Below, one piece after another: positions 9,027 through 17,573 of a stretch of 64,000 bases of DNA. Made by a program: the position numbers and the translations under genes. The first letter of the stretch is position 1, and every line of letters starts with the position of its first letter. The notes beneath the pieces are model-generated. The model saw only the letters and a list, made by a program, of their open reading frames with translations, was not told where the DNA came from and did no database searches. This DNA comes from Clostridiales bacterium (GTDB taxonomy: Bacteria > Bacillota > Clostridia > Christensenellales > Borkfalkiaceae), in contig SVIP01000001.1 of NCBI GenBank assembly GCA_015069425.1, forward strand, positions 186,001 to 250,000, read 5' to 3'.

Positions 9027-9998
9027 TCAATTTATCACGTCGTTCGCTAAGTCCAAACCTTGCTGAACTTTATCCGTTTTTTTACCCTTTTTCTTGTTTT
9101 TAATTTCCTTTTGCGTTGCACCTAAAAGCACACCCAACAAAACAAAAACCGACGCAATCAAATACTGCCATCTAAATATATTTTCGCCCAATAATATCGC
9201 ACCGAATACACATGCAAATAACGGTTCGGTAAACTTAATTATAAATAGTATGGATAAATGACTGTTTTTTAATATGCCGTACCATAAACAATAACTTATT
9301 ATAGATGCAATGCAAATATATGAGAACGTTCCCATGCCTGCCCAAGAAAATTCGCCCAAATTTCCACCAGCACAAATTCCCACAACGAAAAGAACAATTC
9401 CACCTATTAACTGCGAATACCCTGTAACGACAACCGCATCTATATTACTTGCTCGTTTTTTTGTGACCAAGCTTGATACTACGGTGCAAAAAGACGCTAT
9501 AATAATTAAAACTTCGCCTATTCCTATTTCAATTGAAAAAGACTCAAAATTTAACGATACAATGCCCGCAAAACCTAAAAACGCACCCATCAATTTCCAT
9601 ATTGAAAACTTATCTTCTTTAAAAAATACAAAAGAAAAAGCTATAAAAATCAATGCGCCCAACTGTTTTAATAGTGCGGTTTCTGAACTATCCGTTTTAG
9701 CAAGTCCTATGTACGTACAGCTATAATGCAAAACAACTGATATCAACCCTATCAAACAAACGGTTGACCAATTTCTAACGCCTTGCAACTTCAAATCTTT
9801 CTTTCGAGTACAACAAAATAATAAAATTATAGCCCCGCATATTAAAAACCTTACCCCAGCGAACAACAACAAATTCGCAGGATTAGAAGAATCTATCGTA
9901 AAATTTTTATACGCTAATTTTACACAAGGAAATAACGAGCCCCACAGCAACATAATGAATAGAGCTAATAAAATTGTCCTCTTTTCTTTCTTTTCCAT
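9027..9998 (-). CDS. EamA/DMT family membrane transporter
   Basis: This protein of 323 residues has about ten hydrophobic segments arranged as two similar halves, the pattern of drug/metabolite (EamA) transporters. The start follows AAGGGTGT at a short distance. The C-terminus is a lysine-rich cytoplasmic tail (KKGKKTDK). It lies six bp downstream of the amidohydrolase and 25 bp upstream of the DUF4838 gene, inside the long operon. It may export a by-product or import a metabolite processed by the neighbouring dehydrogenases and amidohydrolase. The substrate is unknown. Confidence 0.85.
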   Translation of the reverse strand: MEKKEKRTILLALFIMLLWGSLFPCVKLAYKNFTIDSSNPANLLLFAGVRFLICGAIILLFCCTRKKDLKLQGVRNWSTVCLIGLISVVLHYSCTYIGLAKTDSSETALLKQLGALIFIAFSFVFFKEDKFSIWKLMGAFLGFAGIVSLNFESFSIEIGIGEVLIIIASFCTVVSSLVTKKRASNIDAVVVTGYSQLIGGIVLFVVGICAGGNLGEFSWAGMGTFSYICIASIISYCLWYGILKNSHLSILFIIKFTEPLFACVFGAILLGENIFRWQYLIASVFVLLGVLLGATQKEIKNKKKGKKTDKVQQGLDLANDVIN

Positions 9999-10004
9999 AC
10001 ACCC

Positions 10005-11084
10005 TTAAATATTTGCCCTAAACACAACTTGCCCGTTCTTAATCGTCAATAAATTTACGTAAGAATAATCGTTTTTCACACAATTACCCACTTTATCATA
10101 TATCTTGAAAGGGCTACTCCGATAATCTATAACTGAAATATCCGCTTTTTTATCAATATCAAGTTTACCTTTACAATCTTCTTGATTTATTATTTTTGCA
10201 GGAGTAGAAGTGACGGCTTTAAGAATTTTTTCCTCTTCCATTCCTAACTTTCTCATAATACTCATACAAAGTGTCATTCCATAGTTTCCACCTCGTATAA
10301 ACGCACTTACTTTTGTAATGTCCGTACTTATCGTATCAGGAAGTTGACCGTTATAAATAGCCCTCTTTGCTATGGAAAAATCAGTATGAACGCCACCTGC
10401 CATGCCATTATCAAGAACTATTCCTTTATCCTTAGCAAGTTTAAGACATTCAAAATTATTATAAATGCTGTTTTCCCCTCCGTGGAAAACGTGAGTACAT
10501 ATATCCCCTTTATTTAATATTTCAAACACCCTTTTCATAGGCACAGGAGAGCCCGTACTATGAACCAAAGTCCTTAACCCTTTCTCTTTTGCATATTCAC
10601 AAGTTTCTTTTAAAGGGGTTTCATCAATAATTTCTAAATTGCTTTTATCAAAACACAGTTTAACACCAAGAACACGATTTCCATAAACAGAAATCAATTT
10701 TTCCACCGTGCTAAAATCTGCGTGATTGTTGCTAATTCCTACACCTAAAAACACAAAAGTGTCTAAAAGCATATTATCTAAAATTTTAGTGCCGTCTCTA
10801 TCCGTCCACGCTTCAACAGCTGTTGTAACGCCAAACGGAAAACAACTTATTTCTGCCGGCATTCCGAAATATTCACTTCCGCAACCCTTTATATGGACAT
10901 GTAAATCGATTAATCCGCAAGACACGATAGCGCCATTTGCGTTGAAGATAAATTTTGCGTCATCTATAATGTTGTTGCCAATTTTACTAATTTTATCACC
11001 AACAATACCTACGTCATTTAACCCTTCTAAAAATTCATAACCGTTCCATATCTTACCGTTTTTGATGATGCAATCAAAGTTCAC
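10005..11084 (-). CDS. Amidohydrolase/deacetylase family metallohydrolase
   Basis: The protein has the amidohydrolase metal-site pattern: DLHVHIKG (two His) at about residue 60, a possible carbamylated Lys in GVKLCFDK, His in LVHSTG and CTHVFHGG, and Asp in STDITK. The layout fits the EF_0837/Atu3266-like branch related to dihydroorotases and D-aminoacylases. The start is GTG, with AGAGGT upstream lying inside the end of the preceding gene; the two genes overlap by 11 bp, which suggests coupled translation. The natural substrate is not readable. It would cleave an amide or ester of an acyl-amino compound in the cytoplasm. Confidence 0.8.
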   Translation of the reverse strand: MNFDCIIKNGKIWNGYEFLEGLNDVGIVGDKISKIGNNIIDDAKFIFNANGAIVSCGLIDLHVHIKGCGSEYFGMPAEISCFPFGVTTAVEAWTDRDGTKILDNMLLDTFVFLGVGISNNHADFSTVEKLISVYGNRVLGVKLCFDKSNLEIIDETPLKETCEYAKEKGLRTLVHSTGSPVPMKRVFEILNKGDICTHVFHGGENSIYNNFECLKLAKDKGIVLDNGMAGGVHTDFSIAKRAIYNGQLPDTISTDITKVSAFIRGGNYGMTLCMSIMRKLGMEEEKILKAVTSTPAKIINQEDCKGKLDIDKKADISVIDYRSSPFKIYDKVGNCVKNDYSYVNLLTIKNGQVVFRANI

Positions 11085-12066
11085 TTCTAACCTCTAATAC
11101 AACTTTACCAATATTTTCGCATCTTTCTAATATCATGTGTGCATCATAAGCTTGTTCAATCGGCAAAACTTTATAAACCGACGGTTGCATTTGTCCACTT
11201 TCAATCTTTGGCCAAACTTTTTCAACTAATTCTGAAAGCAAGTTTGCTTTTTCTTCCGAAGAACGTTTTCGTAGCATACTGCCAACTAAGTGTAAACTCT
11301 TTGTTAATAACGGACGCAATAAAACTTTAGTTTCAATCCCTGCAAGAGTAGAAATAACCACCCAATATCCACCGTCCGCCATATAAGGCAAACTTTTACC
11401 CAACATTTCACCGCTCAAACAGTCCATAGAAACGTTTACAGGGTGTCCATTTTCCTCTTCCTTTTTCAACACCTCAGAAGTATCTTGTAATGTAGAATTT
11501 ATAATGACGTCTGCGCCTAAACATTTTATTTTTTCTACAATTTCATCACTTAACACCGAAGTTATGACACGAGCACCAAACGCTTTTGCCATAGGTATTG
11601 CAACACTTGCTAACCCACTCGCCCCCGCAGGTATAAAAGCAGTTTGACCAGGTTTTAAATGTCCTTCGTAAAAAAGATTAAGGTATGAAGTAGCATACGC
11701 TTCTGGAAGTGCAGACGCCTCTACGAGTGTAAGATTTTTAGGTATCGGCATAACCATACCGTACGGAGCACAAACATATTCAGCATATCCACCGCCACCT
11801 AACAAGGCACAAACTTTATCGCCAACTTTTAATGAACTTTTTTCTTTGGCAATTTCGCCCATATCAGCAACAACACCAGCCACTTCCAAACCCATCCAAG
11901 CCGGCCAGCCCTTAGGTGATGGATAAGTTCCTTTTCTTTGTAATAAATCTGCACGGTTTAACGCAACCGCATATATTTCTATTAAAATTTCATCACCTTT
12001 TGGTTGTGGTTTTTCTACTTCTGTCCAAACGAGTCCTTGTTTTTCGTTGACCAACATTGCTTTCAT
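11074..12066 (-). CDS. MDR-family NAD(P)H:quinone oxidoreductase-like protein
   Basis: This medium-chain dehydrogenase/reductase of 330 residues resembles the PIG3/quinone oxidoreductase branch: NRADLLQRKG near residue 45, GLEVAGVV, and a nucleotide-binding loop in the GASGLASVAIPMAKAFG segment. No structural-zinc cysteine cluster is present, as expected for this branch. GGGAG lies upstream of the ATG. It is co-transcribed with another MDR enzyme upstream and an amidohydrolase downstream. It probably reduces an enone or quinone intermediate; this is inference. Confidence 0.85.
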   Translation of the reverse strand: MKAMLVNEKQGLVWTEVEKPQPKGDEILIEIYAVALNRADLLQRKGTYPSPKGWPAWMGLEVAGVVADMGEIAKEKSSLKVGDKVCALLGGGGYAEYVCAPYGMVMPIPKNLTLVEASALPEAYATSYLNLFYEGHLKPGQTAFIPAGASGLASVAIPMAKAFGARVITSVLSDEIVEKIKCLGADVIINSTLQDTSEVLKKEEENGHPVNVSMDCLSGEMLGKSLPYMADGGYWVVISTLAGIETKVLLRPLLTKSLHLVGSMLRKRSSEEKANLLSELVEKVWPKIESGQMQPSVYKVLPIEQAYDAHMILERCENIGKVVLEVRSEL

Positions 12067-12100
12067 ATTTAGCTTCTCCCTAAATTAAAACTTATTATTT

Positions 12101-13105
12101 TTAGTTAACTTCTCGCCAATTAAAAACCGTCCCTATCGGGAAATTTTTATTTTCGCAAAGTTCTTTGTAAATTTCAGGTGCTGTTTCAGGTTTTACCACT
12201 CTTGAAACAATAGGTTTAACCTGCACCTTTTTAGCAGAAATTAAATCCAAAATCGCTCTACAATCATCATGATGCGTCCAATGATGCGGATAACTTTCTT
12301 CTTTCGGTCTAACAAAATTATGCGCACCTATTAGTTTAACCCCTGTCAAATGAATTTTCTGATAATAGTCAATTTCACAGTCCGACACTCTCGTACAACC
12401 CAAAAGGGAAATTCTACCCATTCTTGAAGCACAATCAAGCGCCTGAGACATTGCCTTTGAAACGCCCGTAACTTCTACACAAGCATTAACACCCTTGCCT
12501 TTCGTTATTCTTTTTACTTGTTCAACAAAATCTTCGTCAGCAGGATTAAGTGCATAATCCGCACCAAGTTGCAAAGCTAAATCTCGCCTTTCTTTATTTA
12601 AATCAACTGCAATCAAGGGATTTGCACCAGAGAGAGCTAAAAACTGCACGGCAAATATTCCTAAAAGACCAAGTCCCATCACCATTGCAGACTCGCCAAG
12701 TTCAAACTCTAATTTTCTAACACCGCCAAGCCCCATAGATGCAACAACTACAAACGCCGCCTCCAACGAATCAATTTCCTCGTCCTCTACCTTTGTGACG
12801 TTACTATAATGAACAACGTTGATTGACGTATGTATGCCATGGTATACAAGCACTCTATCTCCGATATTTACGTTTTTTACCAAAGCGCCAACATCTTTTA
12901 CTGTCCCGACACCGCAATACCCGATTGTCATAGGAAACTTATTCCAAGTATTTTTTTCCGCCATAAGATTAGCTCTTTCCGTACCTCCGCTAATTACGGT
13001 ATAATGCATCTTTACGACAACACTTTCATCCGTCATAATAGGCAAAGGATTTTCTTTATAAACTACCTTTTGTGGCTTTTCAAAAATAATTTCTCTTCTA
13101 TTCAT
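12101..13105 (-). CDS. Zinc-type alcohol dehydrogenase-like protein (MDR)
   Basis: This 334-residue MDR protein has a Rossmann loop (MGLGLLGIFAVQFLALSG) and an SGGTERAN motif near the N-terminus, as in the BchC/threonine-dehydrogenase-like branch. The classical four-cysteine structural zinc site is absent. The start is the ATG at 13105, preceded by a 21-bp tandem duplication that creates a mini-ORF ending right at this ATG. It lies 41 bp after the dehydroquinase-like gene, and together they look like consecutive steps on a polyol or cyclitol-like substrate, which is inference. Confidence 0.82.
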   Translation of the reverse strand: MNRREIIFEKPQKVVYKENPLPIMTDESVVVKMHYTVISGGTERANLMAEKNTWNKFPMTIGYCGVGTVKDVGALVKNVNIGDRVLVYHGIHTSINVVHYSNVTKVEDEEIDSLEAAFVVVASMGLGGVRKLEFELGESAMVMGLGLLGIFAVQFLALSGANPLIAVDLNKERRDLALQLGADYALNPADEDFVEQVKRITKGKGVNACVEVTGVSKAMSQALDCASRMGRISLLGCTRVSDCEIDYYQKIHLTGVKLIGAHNFVRPKEESYPHHWTHHDDCRAILDLISAKKVQVKPIVSRVVKPETAPEIYKELCENKNFPIGTVFNWREVN

Positions 13106-13131
13106 TTATTTTTCTCTTCTATTCATTTATT
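13091..13131. repeat. 21-bp tandem duplication of a translation start region
   Basis: The same ~20-bp sequence occurs at 13091-13110 and 13112-13131. On the minus strand each copy contains an ATG and the next few codons. The upstream copy gives a six-residue frame (MNRREK, 13126-13106) whose TAA stop directly touches the ATG of the dehydrogenase gene at 13105. Confidence 0.85.
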
Positions 13132-13146
13132 AATTATTAAATAAAA

Positions 13147-13974
13147 TTACAACAACTTGTTAATACCTTCAATTACGTCTACGGTCGTTTTTAAATGTAG
13201 TTGGTCAACCGTATGACCTTCCGCATAATTGTCCACACAAAAAATCATATACGCACCGAGAAGTGGGTTTATAATACGAGTAAGTTTCCCCGTCTTTCCA
13301 TTACAATGAAAGTGAATTTTTACGCTCTTAATTTCTTTTTTCAAAGCGACCATTGTGTCGAACGCTTCAATCATTTCTTCGTCAGTGTTGCAAAGCGTGA
13401 CTATTTTTATAATATCAGGATTTCTTTGTTCTAAAAATTTAGCGAGCTCTATAATTTGTGCTTTTGTCATGAAAACATTCGGATGACAGCTAAGCAAAAC
13501 CTCCGCTCCTTTTTCATGAACCTTATCAATCAATTCCTTTTGTTTTTTGATAATGCTTTCATCAGTCACAACTTCTTTTGGATTGTTAGTAGTAAACGAA
13601 TATTTTTTTTTACCGACGTATCCGTCCCTTGATGGTAAATCATAGGTATATCCTTGAAAGTCAACAGCAGCAATTCCAGCATCAACAGCCATCATTAAAA
13701 GCGCAATTCTATCTTCCTCGCTACACTCATATCCGCCTTTATCTACTGTTATATTGTAGTTTAATCCAAGCATAGGCTTAGTCGTGCATTCAACAATGCT
13801 CTTTATACAATCGACCGTCCTATACTTTTCTTCTAAACACGACAAATGCAAATCAAACGCCGTAGCGCCATTAATTTCAGCATTCTTTATAGCAAATATT
13901 GCTTGCGTTGGTGTCTTTTCTCTAATTACCGCAGCACACACAGGGGCCTGCAACGTAGCAAAACTTTTTCTCAC
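13147..13974 (-). CDS. Type I 3-dehydroquinate dehydratase-like enzyme
   Basis: The 275-residue protein has the type I dehydroquinase layout. The catalytic pair appears as His164 (LLSCHPN) and the Schiff-base Lys190 (DIIKIVTLCN), spaced as in AroD, and Arg233 (KLTRI) is kept. It departs from AroD where the substrate-clamp segment TFRT becomes LNYN (~71-74) and the C-terminal APGQ loop becomes AEGHTVDQ. The start is GTG with GGGAG upstream. It heads a long catabolic operon rather than a shikimate cluster, so a related catabolic dehydratase (quinate-like or other cyclic acid) is more likely than housekeeping AroD. Confidence 0.78.
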   Translation of the reverse strand: MRKSFATLQAPVCAAVIREKTPTQAIFAIKNAEINGATAFDLHLSCLEEKYRTVDCIKSIVECTTKPMLGLNYNITVDKGGYECSEEDRIALLMMAVDAGIAAVDFQGYTYDLPSRDGYVGKKKYSFTTNNPKEVVTDESIIKKQKELIDKVHEKGAEVLLSCHPNVFMTKAQIIELAKFLEQRNPDIIKIVTLCNTDEEMIEAFDTMVALKKEIKSVKIHFHCNGKTGKLTRIINPLLGAYMIFCVDNYAEGHTVDQLHLKTTVDVIEGINKLL

Positions 13975-14006
13975 AAAAAATCTCCCAAATTACTTTTTAC
14001 AATATT

Positions 14007-14036
14007 ATCATATACTGTTTTAAAAATGAGTGTCAA
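14007..14036 (-). promoter_or_regulatory. Promoter of the 13974-to-1 operon
   Basis: On the minus strand a consensus -35 TTGACA (14036-14031) and a -10 TATGAT (14012-14007) are separated by 18 bp. One arm of an inverted repeat (TTAAAAATGA, 14020-14029) sits inside the spacer. Confidence 0.7.
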
Positions 14037-14076
14037 GATTTTTTGGATATCATTATTGTCTTTTTGTCATTTTTAA
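14020..14076. promoter_or_regulatory. Inverted-repeat operator candidate between divergent promoters
   Basis: Two exact 10-bp arms, TTAAAAATGA (14020-14029) and TCATTTTTAA (14067-14076), face each other across 37 bp. One arm is in the minus promoter spacer, and the other is about 24 bp upstream of the -35 for the AraC gene. A similar palindrome is at 17103-17130. Confidence 0.45.
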
Positions 14077-14099
14077 CACTATATGTTTTCAACTTTCCC

Positions 14100-14128
14100 T
14101 TGACATAATTTAAATTAAATAGTACAAT
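14100..14128 (+). promoter_or_regulatory. Promoter of AraC gene at 14169
   Basis: A consensus TTGACA (14100-14105), 17-bp spacer and TACAAT (14123-14128) lie upstream of a GGGGA ribosome site and the ATG at 14169. Confidence 0.8.
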
Positions 14129-14168
14129 GTTGCTATAAAATTGATATAAATTAGTTTTTTGGGGAATT

Positions 14169-14969
14169 ATGAGTAAGAACTTTTTATCGAATTTGTCAAT
14201 TCAAAACGTCGTTTCAGCAAATAGAATACACACGCAAAAAAACGTATCAACCACCAAGAAAGATAGGTTATATTGGGGTGTTTCTATTAAAATTAATGGC
14301 GAAACTAAATATAATTGCAAGGGAGAAGAAACAATATCTAATGCAAATAATATTGTAATTTTACCCAAAGGCGCAAACTATTTTTGGAATAGTAGTGGTG
14401 GCGAATGTTTATTAATCGATTTTGATTCAGAAACTACAGCTGATTCTATAATTTCCTTTCACGTTAAAGACAACTCAAAAATCATAGAATTATTTAACAA
14501 AATACAAACTTTGCTTGTGGTAAAACCCCCTCATTATAATATTAAGGCACTACATCTTGTATATAAACTTTTAGTTTTATTATTAGAATCAGAAAACAAA
14601 AAATATGTTCCTTCTCACAAAACGGAAAAAATTGCGCCCGCCGTGGATTATATGGTTCAAAATTATAACGATTCTAATATAACGGGTGAATTTTTAAGTT
14701 CTTTGGCTAAGGTTAGTTATACGTATTTTAGAAAGATATTTACCGAATCTTATGGTTGTGCACCAATGGAATATTTACATATGCTCCGCATGAAAAAAGC
14801 TGCTGAAATGTTAAAAACGGACTATGACAGCATTGAATCGATTTCAATTTCTGTTGGATACAACAGTATTTATCACTTTTCCAAAATGTTTAAAAAACAT
14901 TTTGGCATAAGTCCCTCTAAATACGTAACCCACCACCAAAAACCAGGTGTAAATATTCCCAAAAAGTGA
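14169..14969 (+). CDS. AraC-family transcriptional regulator
   Basis: The 266-residue protein has an N-terminal cupin-like sensing domain (~30-110) and a C-terminal double helix-turn-helix (~160-260), with the AraC signature segments FRKIFTESYGCAPMEYL and SISVGYNSIYHFSKMFKKHFG. The start follows GGGGA. It is divergent from the long operon starting at 13974, and a shared palindromic motif is found at both that promoter and the 17046 promoter. It is the likely local regulator of one or both operons, probably responding to an imported sugar; this is inference. Confidence 0.92.
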   Translation: MSKNFLSNLSIQNVVSANRIHTQKNVSTTKKDRLYWGVSIKINGETKYNCKGEETISNANNIVILPKGANYFWNSSGGECLLIDFDSETTADSIISFHVKDNSKIIELFNKIQTLLVVKPPHYNIKALHLVYKLLVLLLESENKKYVPSHKTEKIAPAVDYMVQNYNDSNITGEFLSSLAKVSYTYFRKIFTESYGCAPMEYLHMLRMKKAAEMLKTDYDSIESISISVGYNSIYHFSKMFKKHFGISPSKYVTHHQKPGVNIPKK

Positions 14970-14993
14970 TTGATATATTTATTTAACAAGCTT

Positions 14994-15034
14994 AAAAAGG
15001 CGCTTATCGTACAAACGATATGCGCCTTTTCTTT
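14994..15034. terminator. Bidirectional intrinsic terminator
   Basis: A strong stem (AAAAAGGCGC with ATCGT/ACGAT extension, four-base ACAA loop) is followed by a T-run. It lies between convergent genes ending at 14969 (+) and 15036 (-). Confidence 0.85.
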
Positions 15035-15035
15035 A

Positions 15036-16037
15036 TTATAATCCATTCCTTTTTAAATACTCATCCATTCTCTCACCGATAGGATTTTTGGGCGGAATAT
15101 ACCCTTGTGGTATATTCGCTATTTCCATTTTTAGTCCCTCTTTTAACGGCATTAATTCTTCTTGTTTTAAGCCGGTTAGCTCAAGGATTTTAGAGTTGTC
15201 GGAAATTCTACGAAACATTCTCGCATATTCAAGTTGCCACCTGCACCAATCACTTATTTCAGGGTCAATAATTGTAAGGTAATCTTCTTTATCCACCCAA
15301 ACGGTCTCTAAATTTACAAGCTCTTTATAGTAATATGCAATTTCACCCCACGTCTTACTTTCCGCAGAACAAACGTTATAATCTTCACGCTTTGCCTTTT
15401 CTTTAAACATTATTCTCGCTATCATTTTTGCAACGTCTCCCCCCCAACTGAGCGTTGCTGGTTTATTTTTTGCTTGTATCGGCACAACAACTTTTTTATT
15501 TTCAAGAGCTCTTGCCACCGTGTTTATAAACTCCAACGTGACCAACTGCAAACGCATTGTCCCGTAAGTTGTCGCAGGACGAACGATTGTCCAGTTATTA
15601 TAATTAGAATTTACTAAATACCTTTCTTGTTTCGCCTTGTAAATACAGTAATCTTGCGAATTTAACAACCTTTCGTCTTCCGAGCAATCAATAAGTTTTG
15701 GTGAAGTTTCTTTAACAGGCACTTCCTTATCAGCAAAAACCCTGCAAGAAGACAAGAAAATGTAGTGCTGAGTATTTTTTAAATATAGCTCTATAAAATC
15801 ATAAAAATTTGCCATACTGTACGTCATAAAATCTACAACACCATCAAATTTTTCTTCAAGAACTTTTTCTAAAAATGCCTTATCCATAGCATTTCCTTTA
15901 ACGTATAAAACGTTTTCATCATTACTTACAACGTCATCAATAGTTAATCCAACAACTTTGTACCCCAAAGAAACCAACTCTGGAACAAGATACTTTCCCA
16001 TTGCCCCTGTAGCTCCAACAACAAGAACTTTTTTCAT
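15036..16037 (-). CDS. NAD-dependent epimerase/dehydratase (extended SDR)
   Basis: The protein starts MKKVLVVGATGAMG, a nucleotide-binding GxTGxxG-type site at the very N-terminus. The rest follows the sugar-epimerase layout (FLSSCRVFAD; YCIYKAKQE, the Y-x-x-x-K catalytic pair; RPATTYG). The start at 16037 is set by AGGTGA six bases upstream; an upstream in-frame ATG at 16073 would run into the preceding gene. It follows a Gfo/Idh/MocA oxidoreductase in a two-gene operon. It likely acts on a sugar or sugar nucleotide in the cytoplasm. Confidence 0.85.
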   Translation of the reverse strand: MKKVLVVGATGAMGKYLVPELVSLGYKVVGLTIDDVVSNDENVLYVKGNAMDKAFLEKVLEEKFDGVVDFMTYSMANFYDFIELYLKNTQHYIFLSSCRVFADKEVPVKETSPKLIDCSEDERLLNSQDYCIYKAKQERYLVNSNYNNWTIVRPATTYGTMRLQLVTLEFINTVARALENKKVVVPIQAKNKPATLSWGGDVAKMIARIMFKEKAKREDYNVCSAESKTWGEIAYYYKELVNLETVWVDKEDYLTIIDPEISDWCRWQLEYARMFRRISDNSKILELTGLKQEELMPLKEGLKMEIANIPQGYIPPKNPIGERMDEYLKRNGL

Positions 16038-16056
16038 TTTATCACCTTTTAATTTT

Positions 16057-17046
16057 TTATTTATTGTTAACAATTTGCATTAAAACTTTTTGCACCAAAT
16101 AATCATGTTCGTATGAATACGGATTTTCTTTATTACCGACAACGTATTCATAAAAATCTTTCATCATTTCGTCATATCTTCCATACGCCAAATCGTCTTG
16201 CAAAACCTCTGTGACTTTATCATCCATATAGATATTATCAATACTTTTTTTATCGCTGTAATTGATAATACACGGCGATTCAATCGGCTTAATATCTATT
16301 GTCCCTCCACTCCCCGAAACAACGAACTGTCGCCTACCAAAGCCATTAACTTCAACCGACGAAACGTAAATGCGTGCAATAGTTTTATCATATTCTAACA
16401 CCACAAAATTATTGTCTTCAACATCTATTCCATCTTGATTTGTTTTTTTCAAAAACGCAGAAATAGATTTAGGCTCTCCCAGTAAATAAACGATTAAATC
16501 CACCATGTGGCTACCGAGAATATACATTATTCCGCCCTTGAAATTTTTCAACCATTTTCTGTACTGAGCAGAATGGCAAGTACTCATTTCGGCATTTATA
16601 GAATATATTTCGCCCAAATCACCACTTTTAACAAGGCTTATAGCTTTTTGTATTGCGGGATTATATCGATACATATACCCAAGTTGAACAACTAAGTTTT
16701 TAACTTCGGCAATATCTATCATTGATTTAAAATCTTCCAAATTTGCGCTTGCAGGTTTATCTAAATGAATATGTTTACCAGCAAGCACGCACTTTTTAGC
16801 TATTTCAGTTAAATTCCAAACGTCAGTTTCTACTAAAATGGCATCACATTTGTCAATTAGTTCATCAACTTCATATCTAACAAGTCCCTGATATGCTACG
16901 ATGCCCCCACGACTTTTAATCCACTCGTCATTCGTTTCCGCATATCCAACAACTTCAAACAAGTCAGGAAATTTTCTTACCGCAAGCATTTTAGCCTCAG
17001 CATGATTATGACCTATGCCAATTTGTCCAATTTTAATTTTTCTCAC
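16057..17046 (-). CDS. Gfo/Idh/MocA family oxidoreductase
   Basis: The 329-residue protein begins with a Rossmann motif (IGQIGIGHNHAEA). It has the family's catalytic-region lysine in a DKPAS variant of the usual EKP motif, and a C-terminal alpha/beta domain with a GSHMVDLIVYLLG segment. The start is GTG, with AAAGGGG upstream. It likely oxidises or reduces a sugar or inositol-like ring with NAD(P). It heads a two-gene operon with an epimerase, and its promoter carries the palindrome at 17103-17130. Confidence 0.88.
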   Translation of the reverse strand: MRKIKIGQIGIGHNHAEAKMLAVRKFPDLFEVVGYAETNDEWIKSRGGIVAYQGLVRYEVDELIDKCDAILVETDVWNLTEIAKKCVLAGKHIHLDKPASANLEDFKSMIDIAEVKNLVVQLGYMYRYNPAIQKAISLVKSGDLGEIYSINAEMSTCHSAQYRKWLKNFKGGIMYILGSHMVDLIVYLLGEPKSISAFLKKTNQDGIDVEDNNFVVLEYDKTIARIYVSSVEVNGFGRRQFVVSGSGGTIDIKPIESPCIINYSDKKSIDNIYMDDKVTEVLQDDLAYGRYDEMMKDFYEYVVGNKENPYSYEHDYLVQKVLMQIVNNK

Positions 17047-17071
17047 TTAATTTCCCCTTTAATTTTGTATA

Positions 17072-17100
17072 ATTATAACAAAGAAAAAAACCTATGTAAA
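17072..17100 (-). promoter_or_regulatory. Promoter of 17046-to-15036 operon
   Basis: On the minus strand TTTACA (17100-17095), a 17-bp spacer and TATAAT (17077-17072) are visible. Confidence 0.75.
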
Positions 17101-17102
17101 TG

Positions 17103-17130
17103 TCAAAAATGTTTTTTTTATCATTTTTGA
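17103..17130. promoter_or_regulatory. Palindromic operator candidate
   Basis: TCAAAAATG (17103-17111) and CATTTTTGA (17122-17130) form a perfect inverted repeat just upstream of the -35. The arms resemble those at 14020-14076, next to the AraC gene. Confidence 0.45.
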
Positions 17131-17292
17131 TTTTAATATTACAATTCTCCCAGTGTAACAAAAAAATCAACTCTTACTAAAATAGCCTAATTTAAACTTA
17201 GCAAATTTTTATTGGATTTTTGGGGAAATATTGGGGAAAAGAAATCTTAATTTCGTTAGCGAAATTCTAATGTTTTTATATTTTAATATTTT

Positions 17293-17317
17293 GGTTCGAA
17301 TTTTCTCCTCTCCGCCA
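17293..17317 (+). other. tRNA 3'-end-like sequence, possible attachment-site remnant
   Basis: The sequence starts GGTTCGAATTT and ends CTCTCCGCCA, like the T-arm and acceptor end of a tRNA-Ser. No 5' half is present and the T-stem does not pair well, so it is not a tRNA gene. It could be an att remnant or coincidence. Confidence 0.25.
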
Positions 17318-17320
17318 AAA

Positions 17321-17366
17321 AAAGAGCCTCCTAAAAGTTATGCACTTTTAGGAGGTTCTTTTTATT
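17321..17366. terminator. Intrinsic terminator hairpin
   Basis: A 15-bp stem (GAGCCTCCTAAAAGT with its complement, TATGC loop) is followed by a T-run on the plus strand and preceded by an A-run, so it can act in both directions. Confidence 0.8.
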
Positions 17367-17379
17367 AGATTTGACTTTT

Positions 17380-17573
17380 TTAATTATTTTTTAGAGAAAG
17401 TTTATTATAAAGTTTCATCCATTCGTCTGCAATAAGTCTATCCCCTGCACCATCAAACATTCCCGCTCTATATTCTTTACCATTATATGTGGTATTAAAG
17501 AATATTGATAAAGTTACGGCATCTCCCACTTCGTAAATGATTTCTCTATTAATCGTATTTTTATTTTGTCAAT
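17380..17573 (-). pseudogene. Truncated SGNH hydrolase C-terminal fragment
   Basis: On the minus strand a stop-to-stop frame ends with RLIADEWMKLYNK, which matches the last residues of the intact SGNH hydrolase at 21675-22298; about 60 bp are nearly identical at DNA level. The segment before it (VTLSIFFNTTYNGKEYRAG) does not match that gene. No start codon with a ribosome site is present. It is a remnant of a partial duplication joined to unrelated sequence. Confidence 0.65.

Noticed and set aside
9310-9726. Plus-strand open frame opposite the DMT transporter
   Set aside because: It lacks a ribosome site and recognisable motifs; the opposite frame encodes a clear membrane transporter.
17293-17317. 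A complete tRNA-Ser gene
   Set aside because: No matching 5' acceptor arm or anticodon region is present upstream and the T-stem does not pair.
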